Shown: positions 32,749 through 41,905, counted from the first letter of the stretch. The stretch is DNA of 64,000 bases from Pseudomonas eucalypticola (GCF_013374995.1 NZ_CP056030.1:2078501-2142500), one strand, 5' to 3'. Notes: a model not told the origin generated them from the sequence alone. Translations and numbers: made by a program.

Positions 32749-32792
32749 AATGCGGCGATGATGTCCACCGAGACTTGGTGATGGTACGTTAA

Positions 32793-33302
32793 CTGTAGGG
32801 TTGCGGTATTCGCGTAAGCGTTCCGGGAAAACAGATTACGAGACTCCTGCGTTCGGGCGATCGGCGCCGATTACCTAGGTCAGGTCGCCGGACGCTCACA
32901 ATGAAAGGTCAAATCGAATGCAAACGCGCAGTCGACTGGAGTGCAATCTTGCGACAGGTAGGCACCTGTCTAACTAGGCAAGGTGTGTTGAGCGGACGCT
33001 TACGTGGCACGGACAGAATCAAGCGGCACTCCAAGCATTTCCCAAAACTGCAGGAGGCATTTCCTTTGATGGGCAAGGTGGGGACATTTCACTCAACACC
33101 GGGCGACGGATCAACCGTCGTCCGGCCTGAAGCGTACATCGTGTAAACAACGGCCTTGGCGTAAGCGGCATCGACATTGCCGTGGCGAGTGGGAAACGGG
33201 GCTTCTGGCCTGCAACGGCCTGTTTTCAGCTACCGCGTCGCTCGCCTTGCTTGCAAAACCGCTCTAGCACCTGCAGGGCGCTGGTGCCGAAGAGGGCCCC
33301 AC
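32793..33302. other. non-coding stretch at the right end of the accessory island
   Basis: About 510 bases with no supported gene. Short frames (for example 32901-33146) lack family resemblance. CGTAAGCG at 32813-32820 recurs inverted near 32998-33005, which may mark old mobile-element debris. The 14-bp island-edge repeat lies at 33254-33267. Confidence 0.5.
33254..33267 (+). repeat. right copy of the 14-bp direct repeat
   Basis: CAAAACCGCTCTAG, identical to 17460-17473 and in the same orientation, 36 bases before the stop codon of the TonB receptor gene. Confidence 0.4.
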
Positions 33303-35747
33303 TCAATATTGATAGCGTAAGGTCACCGCGAAATTTCTCGGCTCGCCATAGAACAAACCGCCAAAGTTGTTCGAGGTCGGTAAGGTCTGGTAATAGGTCC
33401 GGTCCAGCGCGTTATTGAGGTTGTACTGCACGTTGAAGTGCTCGTCGATCTGGTAGTTGAGGTGCAGATTGACCAGCGCATAGCCGCCTTGTTCGATGTC
33501 GTAAGTACTGGCCTGTGAGTAGGTGCGGCTTTGCGCGAACACCTCGCCACCCGCGCGCCACTGATTGAGGCTGCCCGGCAAGCGATAGTCGGTGGACAGT
33601 TTCAGCAGTCGGCGTGGGATACGCGTGTAGTAGTCGGTGCCCTTGTTCTTGCCCGCTACGTACTCCGGGTCGCTGTAGGTGAACCCGGCGCCCAGGTTCC
33701 AGCCTTCGGCGGGCTGGCCATTGATCTCGATTTCAAAGCCGTTGTTGCGAACCTTGCCGCCTTCCTCGTAACAACTGCTGGTGCCGGTGACGCCGCAGGT
33801 ACTGGCGCCAGCGATGGCTTCCGGCATGTGGGTAAGGTTGGTCTGGAACAGCGCCAAGGAGGTGTTGAGGCGGCCGCCGAAGTACTCGCCCTTGATGCCT
33901 GCTTCGTAGTTTTCGCCTTCGATGGGCGCCAGCAGCTTGTTGCCCACGCCGAAGTAGCTCTGGGTCTTGTAGATCTCGGTGTAGCTGGCATATAGCGTGT
34001 GGTGGGTGTCCAGGTCGAACACCAGCCCGGCATAGGGCACCACGTGACGGTTTTCCTTGTAACTGTCTACGGTGGAGGGGCTGTCGATGGCGTAATCGGA
34101 CCAGCTCACGCGGCTGCCCAGTATCAGGCTCAGCGAATCGGTGAGGCTCAGCCGGGTTGCGCCGTACACGCCTTTTTCCTTGCGCACGTAGTTGTAGTCG
34201 GCGCGGCTGGCCGGGTTGACGATGGGCGTGGCGATGCTGTCCCAGTCAAATGAGGTGATGTCGATGGACGGCGTGTTGGTGGCCTTGTAGATGGCAGCGT
34301 CGAAATCATCGCGGCGCAGGTTGGCCCCGAACACCAACTGATGCTCACGCCCCAGCGCGCTGAAGGGGCCGGTAGCGTAGAGGTCGAAGCCGTACTGCCG
34401 GTCGTCGTAACCCACCTTGGAAATGGGCAGGGTGTACTGGTTGCCGCTGGTGTTGCTGGTGACCCGCGCCGGGTACGAGGAAAGAAACTGCGCGTCGGAG
34501 CTGATGGCGTTCACCGCCAGGGTCAGTTTCCAGTCGTTGTCGAACTGGTGGGTGAGGTCGCTGAAGACGGTGTAATTGGTCTTGTCCAGGTACGCCCACT
34601 TGCCGGCCAACGAGGCTGAACGCGACAGCGGGTAGAACGAACCGTCGACACGGGTGTTGAGCCCGCCCCAGTCATAACCGTTGTTGCGGTCCTGCTGCAG
34701 GGTGGCACCCACGGTCAGGGTGGTGGCGTCATCAAGGTCGGCTTCGCCCACCAGATACAGCAACTGGTTGTCCTTGCCTGCACCGTCGCGAAAGCTGTTA
34801 GCCGTGTTGTAGTAGGCCACGGCGCGCCCGCGCACGCGCCCGTCGTCGGTGAGCGGGCCGGAGACGTCGACCTGACTGCGGTAGTTGTCCCAGGAGCCCG
34901 TACCCAGCTCCGCGCTGAGGCGAAAGTCCCGGGTCGGCCGTTTGCGCACCAGGTTGATGGCCGCCGACGGGTTGCCGGTGCCCTGCATCAAGCCGTTGGC
35001 CCCGCGCACGATCTCCACCCGGTCGTAGATGGCCATGTTGGCGGTGGACATGACGTCCATCGAGTAGTTTTCCGAGACATTGGTGGGAATGCCGTCGAAT
35101 TGCAGGTCGTTGATTTCGAAGCCGCGGGCGTAATAGGTAGAGCGCTCGGTACCGATCTTGGTGTAGGTGATACCGGGCGTGGTCCTGGCGACGTCGTCCA
35201 GCGATTGCACGTTCTCGTCATCCATCCGCTGACGGGTGATGACTGTCACCGACTGCGGTGTTTCGCGCAGGCTCATGGCCATTTTCGTCGCGGTGGCGGT
35301 GGAGCCGGTCGTGTAGGAACCGGTTCCTTCGGTGGTCGCGCCCAGCGCGCTGGCCACCACTGAGGAGGGCGCCAGCTCCAGGCTGCCATCGCGCTGGGGC
35401 ACGGCCTCCACAGACCAGGTATCGCCGTGCTGCACGCTGCGCAGACCGCTGCCGGCCAACAGTCGCGCGAGCGCATCCACCACGCCGTGGCGCCCCTGCA
35501 GGCCGCCGGTGCGCTTGCCTGCGGTAAGGCTGCCGTCAATCGACAGCAGAATGCCCGACGCCTGCGCGAACTGGTTCAGCGCAGGGTCCAGGTCGCCGGC
35601 CGCGATGCTGTAGTCACGGTTGGTTTCCTGCTGCGTGGTAGCCGCCTGTAGCGGCGGGCAGGGCAGCCAGGCGCTGGCCAGCAGCGAGCTGAGCAGCAGC
35701 GGGCGCAATGTCGAGCGCTGCTGGGGGCGGGGATATGAGATCGGCAT
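33303..35747 (-). CDS. TonB-dependent siderophore receptor with STN signalling domain
   Basis: 814 residues, outer membrane. Signal peptide about 1-36; an STN domain (DYSIAAGDLDPALNQFAQAS to about residue 110) that signals to the FecR-type anti-sigma; a plug with SVTVITRQRMDDENVQSLDD and VRGANGLMQGTGNPSAAINL; and a 22-strand barrel ending NFAVTLRYQY with a terminal aromatic. The start is ATG 35747 with AAGGA ten bases upstream; the longer frame has no signal sequence at its start. The ligand is probably a ferric siderophore, given the Fur-like box and the sigma/anti-sigma pair; which siderophore cannot be told. Confidence 0.93.
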   Translation of the reverse strand: MPISYPRPQQRSTLRPLLLSSLLASAWLPCPPLQAATTQQETNRDYSIAAGDLDPALNQFAQASGILLSIDGSLTAGKRTGGLQGRHGVVDALARLLAGSGLRSVQHGDTWSVEAVPQRDGSLELAPSSVVASALGATTEGTGSYTTGSTATATKMAMSLRETPQSVTVITRQRMDDENVQSLDDVARTTPGITYTKIGTERSTYYARGFEINDLQFDGIPTNVSENYSMDVMSTANMAIYDRVEIVRGANGLMQGTGNPSAAINLVRKRPTRDFRLSAELGTGSWDNYRSQVDVSGPLTDDGRVRGRAVAYYNTANSFRDGAGKDNQLLYLVGEADLDDATTLTVGATLQQDRNNGYDWGGLNTRVDGSFYPLSRSASLAGKWAYLDKTNYTVFSDLTHQFDNDWKLTLAVNAISSDAQFLSSYPARVTSNTSGNQYTLPISKVGYDDRQYGFDLYATGPFSALGREHQLVFGANLRRDDFDAAIYKATNTPSIDITSFDWDSIATPIVNPASRADYNYVRKEKGVYGATRLSLTDSLSLILGSRVSWSDYAIDSPSTVDSYKENRHVVPYAGLVFDLDTHHTLYASYTEIYKTQSYFGVGNKLLAPIEGENYEAGIKGEYFGGRLNTSLALFQTNLTHMPEAIAGASTCGVTGTSSCYEEGGKVRNNGFEIEINGQPAEGWNLGAGFTYSDPEYVAGKNKGTDYYTRIPRRLLKLSTDYRLPGSLNQWRAGGEVFAQSRTYSQASTYDIEQGGYALVNLHLNYQIDEHFNVQYNLNNALDRTYYQTLPTSNNFGGLFYGEPRNFAVTLRYQY

Positions 35748-35837
35748 GCCGTGGGAGTCCTTCTTGAAATGACGAATGGGGTTCAAGAGGTATCCCGGAC
35801 GAGTTGGCAAAATCTCTAATCCACTGCGCAAAAAAAA

Positions 35838-36803
35838 TCAGCCAAGCGCTTCAACACTCACCCAGAAGCGCGTCACCCGGCGCACGCGCACTGCCAGCGT
35901 CTGCTCCAGCGCCGCAAGAATACGGTCGGTATCGGTCAGCGGAAACACCCCGGTCAAGCGCAGGTTGGCTACTGCCGGGCTCCAGCGCAGGAAGCCGGGC
36001 CGGTAGCGCGCCACGTCCTGCAGAAAAACGCCCAATGGAGTCTGGTTGGCAACCAGTTGGCCGCGGCTCCAGGAAATGGCGTTGGCATCGGCAAAGCCCG
36101 CAGGCCTGCTGGTACTGGCGTTGAACCACAGCGCCTGGCCGGCACTCACTTGCACTGCTGCCGCGTGTTGCGGCCGCACCTGCAGGGCGCCTTCGTACAG
36201 GCACACCAGGCAACCGTCGGCCATCTGGCGCACGCTGAAGCGTGTGCCCAGTGCCTGTACTTCACCTACGGAGGTATCAACGATCAGCGGCGCGTGGGTG
36301 TAGGCCGTGTCGTGGCCGCTGGCAAGCAATAGCTCACCGCTGATCAGCCGCACTCGGCGCGCCTGGGCGCTGAACCGCACGTTTACCGCTGTAGAGGTGT
36401 TGAGCCACAGTTGGCTGCCATCGGCCAACTGCTGCTGCAGGGTTTCACCGGTGCCGGTCCGCAGGTCCGCCATTGCTTCGCGCCAGGGCAGCTGCCGCTC
36501 GGCCAGCCAACCGCTGCCGCCCGCCGCCAACAGCCCGGTCAACAACTTCAGCGCATCACGGCGCCGCAGCTGCGGTTGCTGGCGCAACACCGCCAGCGAC
36601 TGCGCCTTGGGCAGCCGGGTAAACGCCTGCTGCATCTGCTGCAACCGCGCCCACGCCCGCTGGTGTTCCGGATCGGCGCCATGCCAGGCCGCGAACGCAG
36701 CCTGCTGCGGTTCTGCCAGCGGCCCTTGCCAGTGCAGCATCAGCCAATGGCTGGCCTCGGCCACCACTGCGGGGGCCACGGGGGTATCCGCCAGGGGCTT
36801 CAT
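35838..36803 (-). CDS. FecR-family anti-sigma/sigma regulator
   Basis: 321 residues. The N-terminal cytoplasmic DUF4880-like region (ASHWLMLHWQGPLAEPQQAA, AFAAWHGADPEHQRAWARLQ) binds the sigma factor. A short hydrophobic segment near 86-100 (LKLLTGLLAAGGSGWLA) crosses the membrane. The periplasmic FecR domain follows (TGTGETLQQQLADGSQLWLN, GTRFSVRQMADG). It overlaps the sigma gene by four bases (ATGA), so levels are coupled. It contacts the STN domain of the receptor encoded just downstream. Confidence 0.93.
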   Translation of the reverse strand: MKPLADTPVAPAVVAEASHWLMLHWQGPLAEPQQAAFAAWHGADPEHQRAWARLQQMQQAFTRLPKAQSLAVLRQQPQLRRRDALKLLTGLLAAGGSGWLAERQLPWREAMADLRTGTGETLQQQLADGSQLWLNTSTAVNVRFSAQARRVRLISGELLLASGHDTAYTHAPLIVDTSVGEVQALGTRFSVRQMADGCLVCLYEGALQVRPQHAAAVQVSAGQALWFNASTSRPAGFADANAISWSRGQLVANQTPLGVFLQDVARYRPGFLRWSPAVANLRLTGVFPLTDTDRILAALEQTLAVRVRRVTRFWVSVEALG

Positions 36804-37330
36804 TCGCTGTACATCACTTCGTAGCAGGCCTGGATAGCCCGGGTCATGTACTTCTGCACCGACCCCAGGCTCACCCCCAGGCGCGTGGCAATCTCGCTGT
36901 AGCCCAACCCCTCGAACTGCGACAGCAACAGCGCCTCGCGCACCTTGGCGGGTAGCGCGTCGAGCATGCGGTCGATACGCAGCAGGGTTTCGACGATGAC
37001 CGCGCGTTCCTCCAGCGAAATGGACAGCTGTTCATCGGCGCTGGCCAGTGCTTGCAGGTACGCCTGCTCAATGCGCTGGCGCCGCCACAGATCGATGACC
37101 AGGTTGCGGGCTATCTGCAAAAGATAGCCACGACCTTGTTCCGGCTGTGGCAGCCGACGGCTCACCAGCAGGCGCAAGAACGTGTCGTGGGCGAGGTCCG
37201 CGGCCTGGTGCTGGTCGCCCAAGCGCCGGCGCAACCAGCTCTGCAGCCAGCCATGGTGGTCGGTGTACAGCATGTGGACCAGCACAGGAGGGGTGGGCTC
37301 GGGGGGGATAGGGGTCACAAGGCGTTCCAT
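36800..37330 (-). CDS. FecI-like ECF RNA polymerase sigma factor
   Basis: 176 residues with sigma region 2 (HHGWLQSWLRRRLGDQHQAA, DLAHDTFLRLL, YLLQIARNLVIDLWRR) and region 4 (LDALPAKVREALLLSQFEGL, YSEIATRLGVSLGSVQKYM). It directs transcription of the receptor gene once the receptor, FecR and TonB signal ligand binding. A Fur-like box lies 17 bases upstream of its start. Gene order sigma, anti-sigma, receptor is the classical cell-surface signalling unit. Confidence 0.95.
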   Translation of the reverse strand: MERLVTPIPPEPTPPVLVHMLYTDHHGWLQSWLRRRLGDQHQAADLAHDTFLRLLVSRRLPQPEQGRGYLLQIARNLVIDLWRRQRIEQAYLQALASADEQLSISLEERAVIVETLLRIDRMLDALPAKVREALLLSQFEGLGYSEIATRLGVSLGSVQKYMTRAIQACYEVMYSE

Positions 37331-37346
37331 CGCGCACAGGTCATGC

Positions 37347-37365
37347 TAATGAGAATTACTCTTAA
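37347..37365 (-). promoter_or_regulatory. Fur-like box upstream of the ECF sigma gene
   Basis: CTAATGAGAATTACTCTTA resembles the AT-rich Fur consensus built of NAT(A/T)AT hexamers and lies just upstream of the sigma-factor start. It implies iron repression of the whole unit. Match by eye only. Confidence 0.65.
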
Positions 37366-37421
37366 GTGTACCGGCGACGCGTCTCCTTGGGTACTGATCT
37401 GGAAGAAAAATATGGCCGAGA

Positions 37422-37589
37422 GGAAAGCACTGCCTGGGCACCGAACCCCGTCAATCGCTGACCGAGCTGGCCGAGCGGGTTGGGCTGAGCCTGTCGCCAT
37501 GTCACAGTCGTGGTCGGGCGCAGGAGGATGCCGGTGTGATTCATGGGTACCGGGCTCAAATGTCGGAGCCCGCAGTGGGGCTGAATTCT
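37422..37589 (+). pseudogene. remnant of an Lrp/AsnC-family regulator
   Basis: Reading frame starting at 37428 gives HCLGTEPRQSLTELAERVGL, then SLSPCHSRGRAQEDAGVIHG and YRAQMSEPAVGLN. This is the winged-helix N terminus of Lrp-type regulators (compare TELAERVGLSLSPCHRRVRRLEDAGVI). No start codon fits, the recognition-helix residues are altered (SRGRAQE in place of RRVRRLE), and the ligand-binding domain is missing. It is a decayed fragment upstream of the MFS/ThDP-enzyme pair, which it may once have regulated. Confidence 0.7.
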
Positions 37590-37893
37590 GGGCCAGGAAG
37601 AGGTGCTTCATTCCAAGACAGAACGTATACGTGATGCACTGTGTGCAACAGTCGTAGCGCTGGATAATCCCTTTTATAGCCTTGCCGACGCACTGCGAGC
37701 GGGGTTGAAGGCTGTCCCACATGGCTGAGAGGAACTGGCGGGGGCCAGGTCTTCGAGTACCGCATGCCAGGTTTGGCTGGTATGCGCGCACACTGCGCAA
37801 ATCAGCTATGCACGCTTCGCTATTAATCGCACCGTCATCGTTTCGCATACTCCAGCTTCCAACAAAAACAGCGCAGAGCGCGATGGAGGTCAC

Positions 37894-39135
37894 ATGCGGT
37901 CCTGGTATAGCAGCATGGCGCCGCAACAGCGCCGTACCTTCTGGGCGTGTTTCACGGGCTGGGCGCTGGATGCGATGGACGTGCAACTGTTCGCGTTCGT
38001 GATCCCTACCTTGCTTACGGCATGGGGCATGACCAAGGGACAGGCGGGCATGATCGGTACCTCGGCGTTGATAGCCTCCGCGCTGGGCGGGGTGATCGCC
38101 GGCGTGCTGGCCGATCGCATCGGCCGGGTCAAGGTGCTGAAGCTGGCGATCCTGTGGTTTTCGCTGTTCACCGGCCTGTCGGCATTGACCGACTCGTTTC
38201 ACACCTTATTGCTGACACGCAGCCTGCAAGGCCTGGGGTTTGGCGGAGAGTGGGCAGCAGGGGCGGTGCTGATTGGCGAGGTGGTGGACAAGCGTATTCG
38301 TGGGCGCGCCGTGGGCTCGGTGCAGGCCGGCTGGCCGGTGGGCTATGCCATGGCGGCGCTGGCCTACTGGGTGACCTTCAGCCTGCTGCCGGAACACAGC
38401 GCCTGGCGCGTGCTGTTTTTGATAGGGGTGTTGCCCGGCCTGCTGGTGCTGTGGATGCGCCGAAATGTGGCAGAGTCCGGCGCATTCCACGCGTCAGCCG
38501 CACACCGCGAAAACACGTCGGTCACCTCGACCTTTTTGTTGATTTTCTCCCCGCGGGTGTTGCCCCTGACGGCCATGGCGTCATTGATGGCCGCCGGTGC
38601 CCTGGGTGGCAATTACACCATCCTGACCTGGCTGGTGACTTACCTGCGTGAAACCCAGGGGCTGAACGTGAACATGACCACCCTGTACCTGGCGGTGAAT
38701 ATCGTCGGCTCCTTCTGCGGTTACCTGTGCATGGCGCACATGAGCGATTCGCTGGGGCGGCGCAAGACCTTCGCCTTGTCGGCGGCAGGCGCGACCCTGA
38801 CAGTACTGATCTACACCCAACTGCAGCTGCCCATGTGGAGCCTGTTGCTGCTGGGCTTGCCGTTGGGTTTCTTCCAGTCCGGGATTGTCTCGGGCATGGG
38901 GGCCTGTTTTACCGAACTCTTCCCAGCGCAGATCCGTGGCAGCGCGGGGGGCTTTTCCTACAATTTCGGCCGAGGCGTCGGCGCCTTGGTGCCGGCTGGC
39001 GTAGGTCTGAGCAGCGGGGCCTTCGGCCTGGCTGCATCCATTGGTGTGTGGGCGGCTTGTGCGTACCTGCTGGTGTTCGTGGTAGCGCTGGTCTTGCCGG
39101 AAACCCGTAACAAGGAACTGGAAGTCTATGTCTGA
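37894..39135 (+). CDS. MFS transporter (aromatic/organic acid:H+ symporter type)
   Basis: 413 residues with 12 hydrophobic segments. The loop 2-3 motif is GVLADRIGRVKVLK, and FTGWALDAMDVQLFAFVIPT near the N terminus carries the D-x-x-D type signature of the sialate/aromatic-acid symporter group. GLGFGGEWAAGAVLIGE in segment 4 also fits that group. GGAGG precedes the ATG. It overlaps the ThDP enzyme gene by eight bases, so transporter and enzyme are coupled and probably share a carboxylate substrate. Substrate unknown. Confidence 0.85.
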   Translation: MRSWYSSMAPQQRRTFWACFTGWALDAMDVQLFAFVIPTLLTAWGMTKGQAGMIGTSALIASALGGVIAGVLADRIGRVKVLKLAILWFSLFTGLSALTDSFHTLLLTRSLQGLGFGGEWAAGAVLIGEVVDKRIRGRAVGSVQAGWPVGYAMAALAYWVTFSLLPEHSAWRVLFLIGVLPGLLVLWMRRNVAESGAFHASAAHRENTSVTSTFLLIFSPRVLPLTAMASLMAAGALGGNYTILTWLVTYLRETQGLNVNMTTLYLAVNIVGSFCGYLCMAHMSDSLGRRKTFALSAAGATLTVLIYTQLQLPMWSLLLLGLPLGFFQSGIVSGMGACFTELFPAQIRGSAGGFSYNFGRGVGALVPAGVGLSSGAFGLAASIGVWAACAYLLVFVVALVLPETRNKELEVYV

Positions 39136-40786
39136 TCTCAAGCAAACCCGCAATGGCGGCCAGATCCTGGTCGAAGCCCTGCGTCGCAACGGGGTCGATA
39201 CCCTGTACTGCGTGCCCGGCGAAAGCTACCTGCCGGTGCTCGACGCGCTGTGTGATGTGCCGTCGATTCGCACCATCGTCACCCGCCACGAAGGGGCGGC
39301 GTCGAACATGGCCGACGCTTATGGCAAGCTTACCGGCCGCCCCGGCATCTGCTTCGTGACCCGCGGCCCTGGCGCCACCCACGCCAGCAATGGCGTGCAT
39401 ACGGCGCGCCAGGACTCCACGCCAATGATTTTGTTCGTCGGGCAGATAGAGGGCGGTTTCAAGGGGCGCGAAGCCTTTCAGGAAGTCGACTACGGCCAGA
39501 TGTTTGGCGGCCTGGCCAAGTGGGTGGCCGAGATCGACCGCATCGAGCGGATTCCCGAGTTTGTCAGCAAGGCATTCAGCATGGCGCAGTCGGGGCGGCC
39601 CGGGCCGGTGGTGATCGCCTTGCCCGAAGAAGTGCTGTTCGGCTTGGCGAGCGTGGCCGACGCGCCGCCGGTGCGTGTTGCCCGCGCGGCGCCTGAACCG
39701 TCAGCAGTGGCGACGCTGCGCGAACGCCTGGCCACGGCGCAGCGGCCACTGGTAGTCGTTGGTGGCACGGGATGGGATCCGCAGGGCAGCGAAGCACTGC
39801 GCCGCTTCGTACACGCCAACCAATTACCGGTCGCGGCCTCTTTTCGGCGCCAGGACCTGTTCGACAACCGTGACCCGCACTACATTGGGCAGTTGGGCCT
39901 GGGCACCTCGCCCGCGCTGCTGGCGCGGGTCAAGAACGCCGACCTGCTGCTGGTGATCGGCTCGCGGCTGAGCGAAACCGTGTCCCAGGGCTACAGCCTG
40001 ATCGATAGCCCAGTGCCCCAGCAGGTGCTGGTTCACGTGCACCCGGATTCGCAGGAGTTGAACCGTGTCTACTGCGCCCAGCTGCCGATTCTGTCTTGCG
40101 TGGCGACCTTTGCCAGCGCCGCGGCGGCATTGGCGCCGGTGGAGAGCCATGCCTGGGCCGCCTGGACCCTGGCCGCCCGCGCCGATTACGTTGAACATTC
40201 CACGCCGCCTGCCGCCCACCCGCAACTGGCCGGCGTGGACATGGGCGCGGTCATGGGGCATCTGGACGAGGTACTGCCTGACGACGCGATCATCAGCAAC
40301 GGTGCGGGCAACTACACCGTGTGGGTGCACCGGTTCTACCGCTACCGTCAGCCGGCCACTGAGCTTGCACCCACCAACGGTGCCATGGGCTATGGGCTGC
40401 CGGCGGCCATTGCCGCCAAGTTGCATGCCCCCGCGCGTACCGTGGTGTGCTTCGCCGGCGACGGCTGCTTCATGATGTACCCGCAGGAACTGGCTACCGC
40501 CCTGCAATTCAACGCTGCGGTGGTGGTGATTGTCGTGAATAACGGCATGCTGGCGACCATTCGCATGCATCAGGAGCGTGAGTACCCCGGCCGGGTGTCG
40601 GCTACGGAGCTGGTCAATCCGGACTTCATCAGCCTGGCGCGATCCTTCGGCGCCTACGCCGAGCGGGTCGAGCGCACCGAAGACTTCGCCGGTGCGTTTG
40701 CCCGTGCGCGGCAGGCCGGGGTAGCCGCGTTGATCGAACTGCGCGTGGACCCTCGTCAGATCACCCCCCAGGCCCGGCTTCAGTAA
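39128..40786 (+). CDS. thiamine-diphosphate-binding enzyme (acetolactate synthase large subunit-like)
   Basis: 552 residues with the three ThDP-enzyme domains: PYR domain with the catalytic Glu in TIVTRHEGAASNMADAYG (about residue 56), a central FAD/ADP-like domain (about 190-330), and the PP domain with GDG...NN (GDGCFMMYPQELATALQ to VVNNGMLATIRMHQ). It resembles acetolactate synthase-like paralogues and 2-oxoacid decarboxylases; no ilvN-type small subunit is adjacent, so a catabolic lyase or decarboxylase role is more likely than branched-chain synthesis. Cotranscribed with the MFS gene. Confidence 0.85.
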   Translation: MSDLKQTRNGGQILVEALRRNGVDTLYCVPGESYLPVLDALCDVPSIRTIVTRHEGAASNMADAYGKLTGRPGICFVTRGPGATHASNGVHTARQDSTPMILFVGQIEGGFKGREAFQEVDYGQMFGGLAKWVAEIDRIERIPEFVSKAFSMAQSGRPGPVVIALPEEVLFGLASVADAPPVRVARAAPEPSAVATLRERLATAQRPLVVVGGTGWDPQGSEALRRFVHANQLPVAASFRRQDLFDNRDPHYIGQLGLGTSPALLARVKNADLLLVIGSRLSETVSQGYSLIDSPVPQQVLVHVHPDSQELNRVYCAQLPILSCVATFASAAAALAPVESHAWAAWTLAARADYVEHSTPPAAHPQLAGVDMGAVMGHLDEVLPDDAIISNGAGNYTVWVHRFYRYRQPATELAPTNGAMGYGLPAAIAAKLHAPARTVVCFAGDGCFMMYPQELATALQFNAAVVVIVVNNGMLATIRMHQEREYPGRVSATELVNPDFISLARSFGAYAERVERTEDFAGAFARARQAGVAALIELRVDPRQITPQARLQ

Positions 40787-40818
40787 CGGGGCGCGGCCCT
40801 CGGTGGTCGAGGGCGATG

Positions 40819-41763
40819 TCAAAAATCGGCTAGGGGCTGGAGCAACGTCGCCCCTGGCCAGAGGCCTTGCTCAAGCAGTTGGGTGGTTTCGTGGCGGATG
40901 ATCTGCGTCACCGCCCACAGACCATCGGCAATTACCCGGTTTTTCGGCCAGGCCATGGCGATGGTGCGGCTGACGTCGGGGTTGGTCAGTGCGTAGCTTT
41001 TCAACCGTCCCGCCTGGACTTCCTCCACCACGGCCGCCTCGGGCAGCACTGTGCAGCCGCAACGTTCCAGCACCAGGCGCTTGGTGATCGAGATCGAGCC
41101 GTCGCACTCCAACGCAATGCGCGGGGTGAAACCGCTGCGCATGGCCAGCGATTCCACCAGCAGGCGCAGGCCATGGTGAGTGCTGGGCAGGATCAGCGGG
41201 ATATCTGCTAATGACTTCACCTCGACGCAGTCGCCGCCCAGGGGGTAATCGGCGGGCGTGATCAGGCGCACACCTTCGCGCAGCAAGGGGTCGTGCTGCA
41301 GTGGTCCGGGATGCTCGGGTAAGTAGACCAGGGCCAGGTCCACCACGCCTTCGCTCAGGCGCGCCAGGACATCGGCGGCCAGACCTTCGACAAAATGCAC
41401 TTGCGTATGGGGGTAGCGTGCTTTCAAGGCATGCCCCAGGCGCCCGAACAGGAGGCGGGCGATGGTGGGCTGCGCCGCGATGCACAGCTTCGCCGGGCCA
41501 TTTTCGGCGCTGTCGCGCATGGCGCGCTCGGCCGCCTGCAACGTGTCCGCCAGGCTGCTGGCATAGCCCAGCAACTGCTGCCCGCGCTCGGTCAGGGTCA
41601 CGCCGCGGCCGCTGCGATGGAACAGTCGGGTGCCCAGCTCGGTTTCCAGCAGGCTTACCCGGCGGCTGATGGTCGACTGGTCCGCCCCCAAGGCCATGGC
41701 AGTGCGGGAAATACTGGCGTGCCTGGCCACCTGGGCAAACAGCGCAAGGTCATCTGAATTCAT
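40819..41763 (-). CDS. LysR-family transcriptional regulator
   Basis: 314 residues. N-terminal winged HTH: LALFAQVARHASISRTAMAL and GADQSTISRRVSLLETELGT, followed by GTRLFHRSGRGVTLTERGQQLL. The effector-binding domain occupies 90-300. It is divergent from the alpha/beta hydrolase at 41906 (142-base gap), its most likely target; it also ends 32 bases after the convergent ThDP-enzyme gene. Effector unknown. Confidence 0.93.
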   Translation of the reverse strand: MNSDDLALFAQVARHASISRTAMALGADQSTISRRVSLLETELGTRLFHRSGRGVTLTERGQQLLGYASSLADTLQAAERAMRDSAENGPAKLCIAAQPTIARLLFGRLGHALKARYPHTQVHFVEGLAADVLARLSEGVVDLALVYLPEHPGPLQHDPLLREGVRLITPADYPLGGDCVEVKSLADIPLILPSTHHGLRLLVESLAMRSGFTPRIALECDGSISITKRLVLERCGCTVLPEAAVVEEVQAGRLKSYALTNPDVSRTIAMAWPKNRVIADGLWAVTQIIRHETTQLLEQGLWPGATLLQPLADF

Positions 41764-41905
41764 TGCAGGCTCCAGCAGCGCAAGGGGGCGGATTCTGGCG
41801 CAATGCCTAGGGTGTCGGGTGCATAGCAGGTTTGCGCAACAGGCACGGGCAGTTAACCCTCACGTAATGGTGCAATGCAAGCTTTGGTTTCTTTGAGGAA
41901 ACGTT

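Larger units (their letters stand above)
30911..32792 (+). pseudogene. GNAT-family acetyltransferase interrupted by an IS256-type element
   Basis: 30911-31369 encodes 153 residues of a GNAT N-acetyltransferase, with the acetyl-CoA-binding region KRCYVDSKHHGTGAAQLLL and the late motif NTRAICFYQRNGYLTVGE. The IS enters after FQCG. Removing 31370-32756 (IS plus one target copy) restores the frame, adding DDVHRDLVMVR and TAA at 32790-32792, for a 164-residue protein. As it stands, translation runs into the element and yields a long aberrant tail. GGAGCG precedes the ATG. Only the last 11 residues are displaced, so partial activity cannot be excluded. Confidence 0.9.

Noticed and set aside
32901..33146. 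81-codon plus-strand frame at the island's right end
   Set aside because: No ribosome site match, no family resemblance, and it lies in likely mobile-element debris.
17272..33302. tRNA-Ser 3' end as the attachment site of the island
   Set aside because: No second copy of the tRNA 3' sequence (GAATCTCTACGCTTCC) was found at the far edge and no integrase is present.
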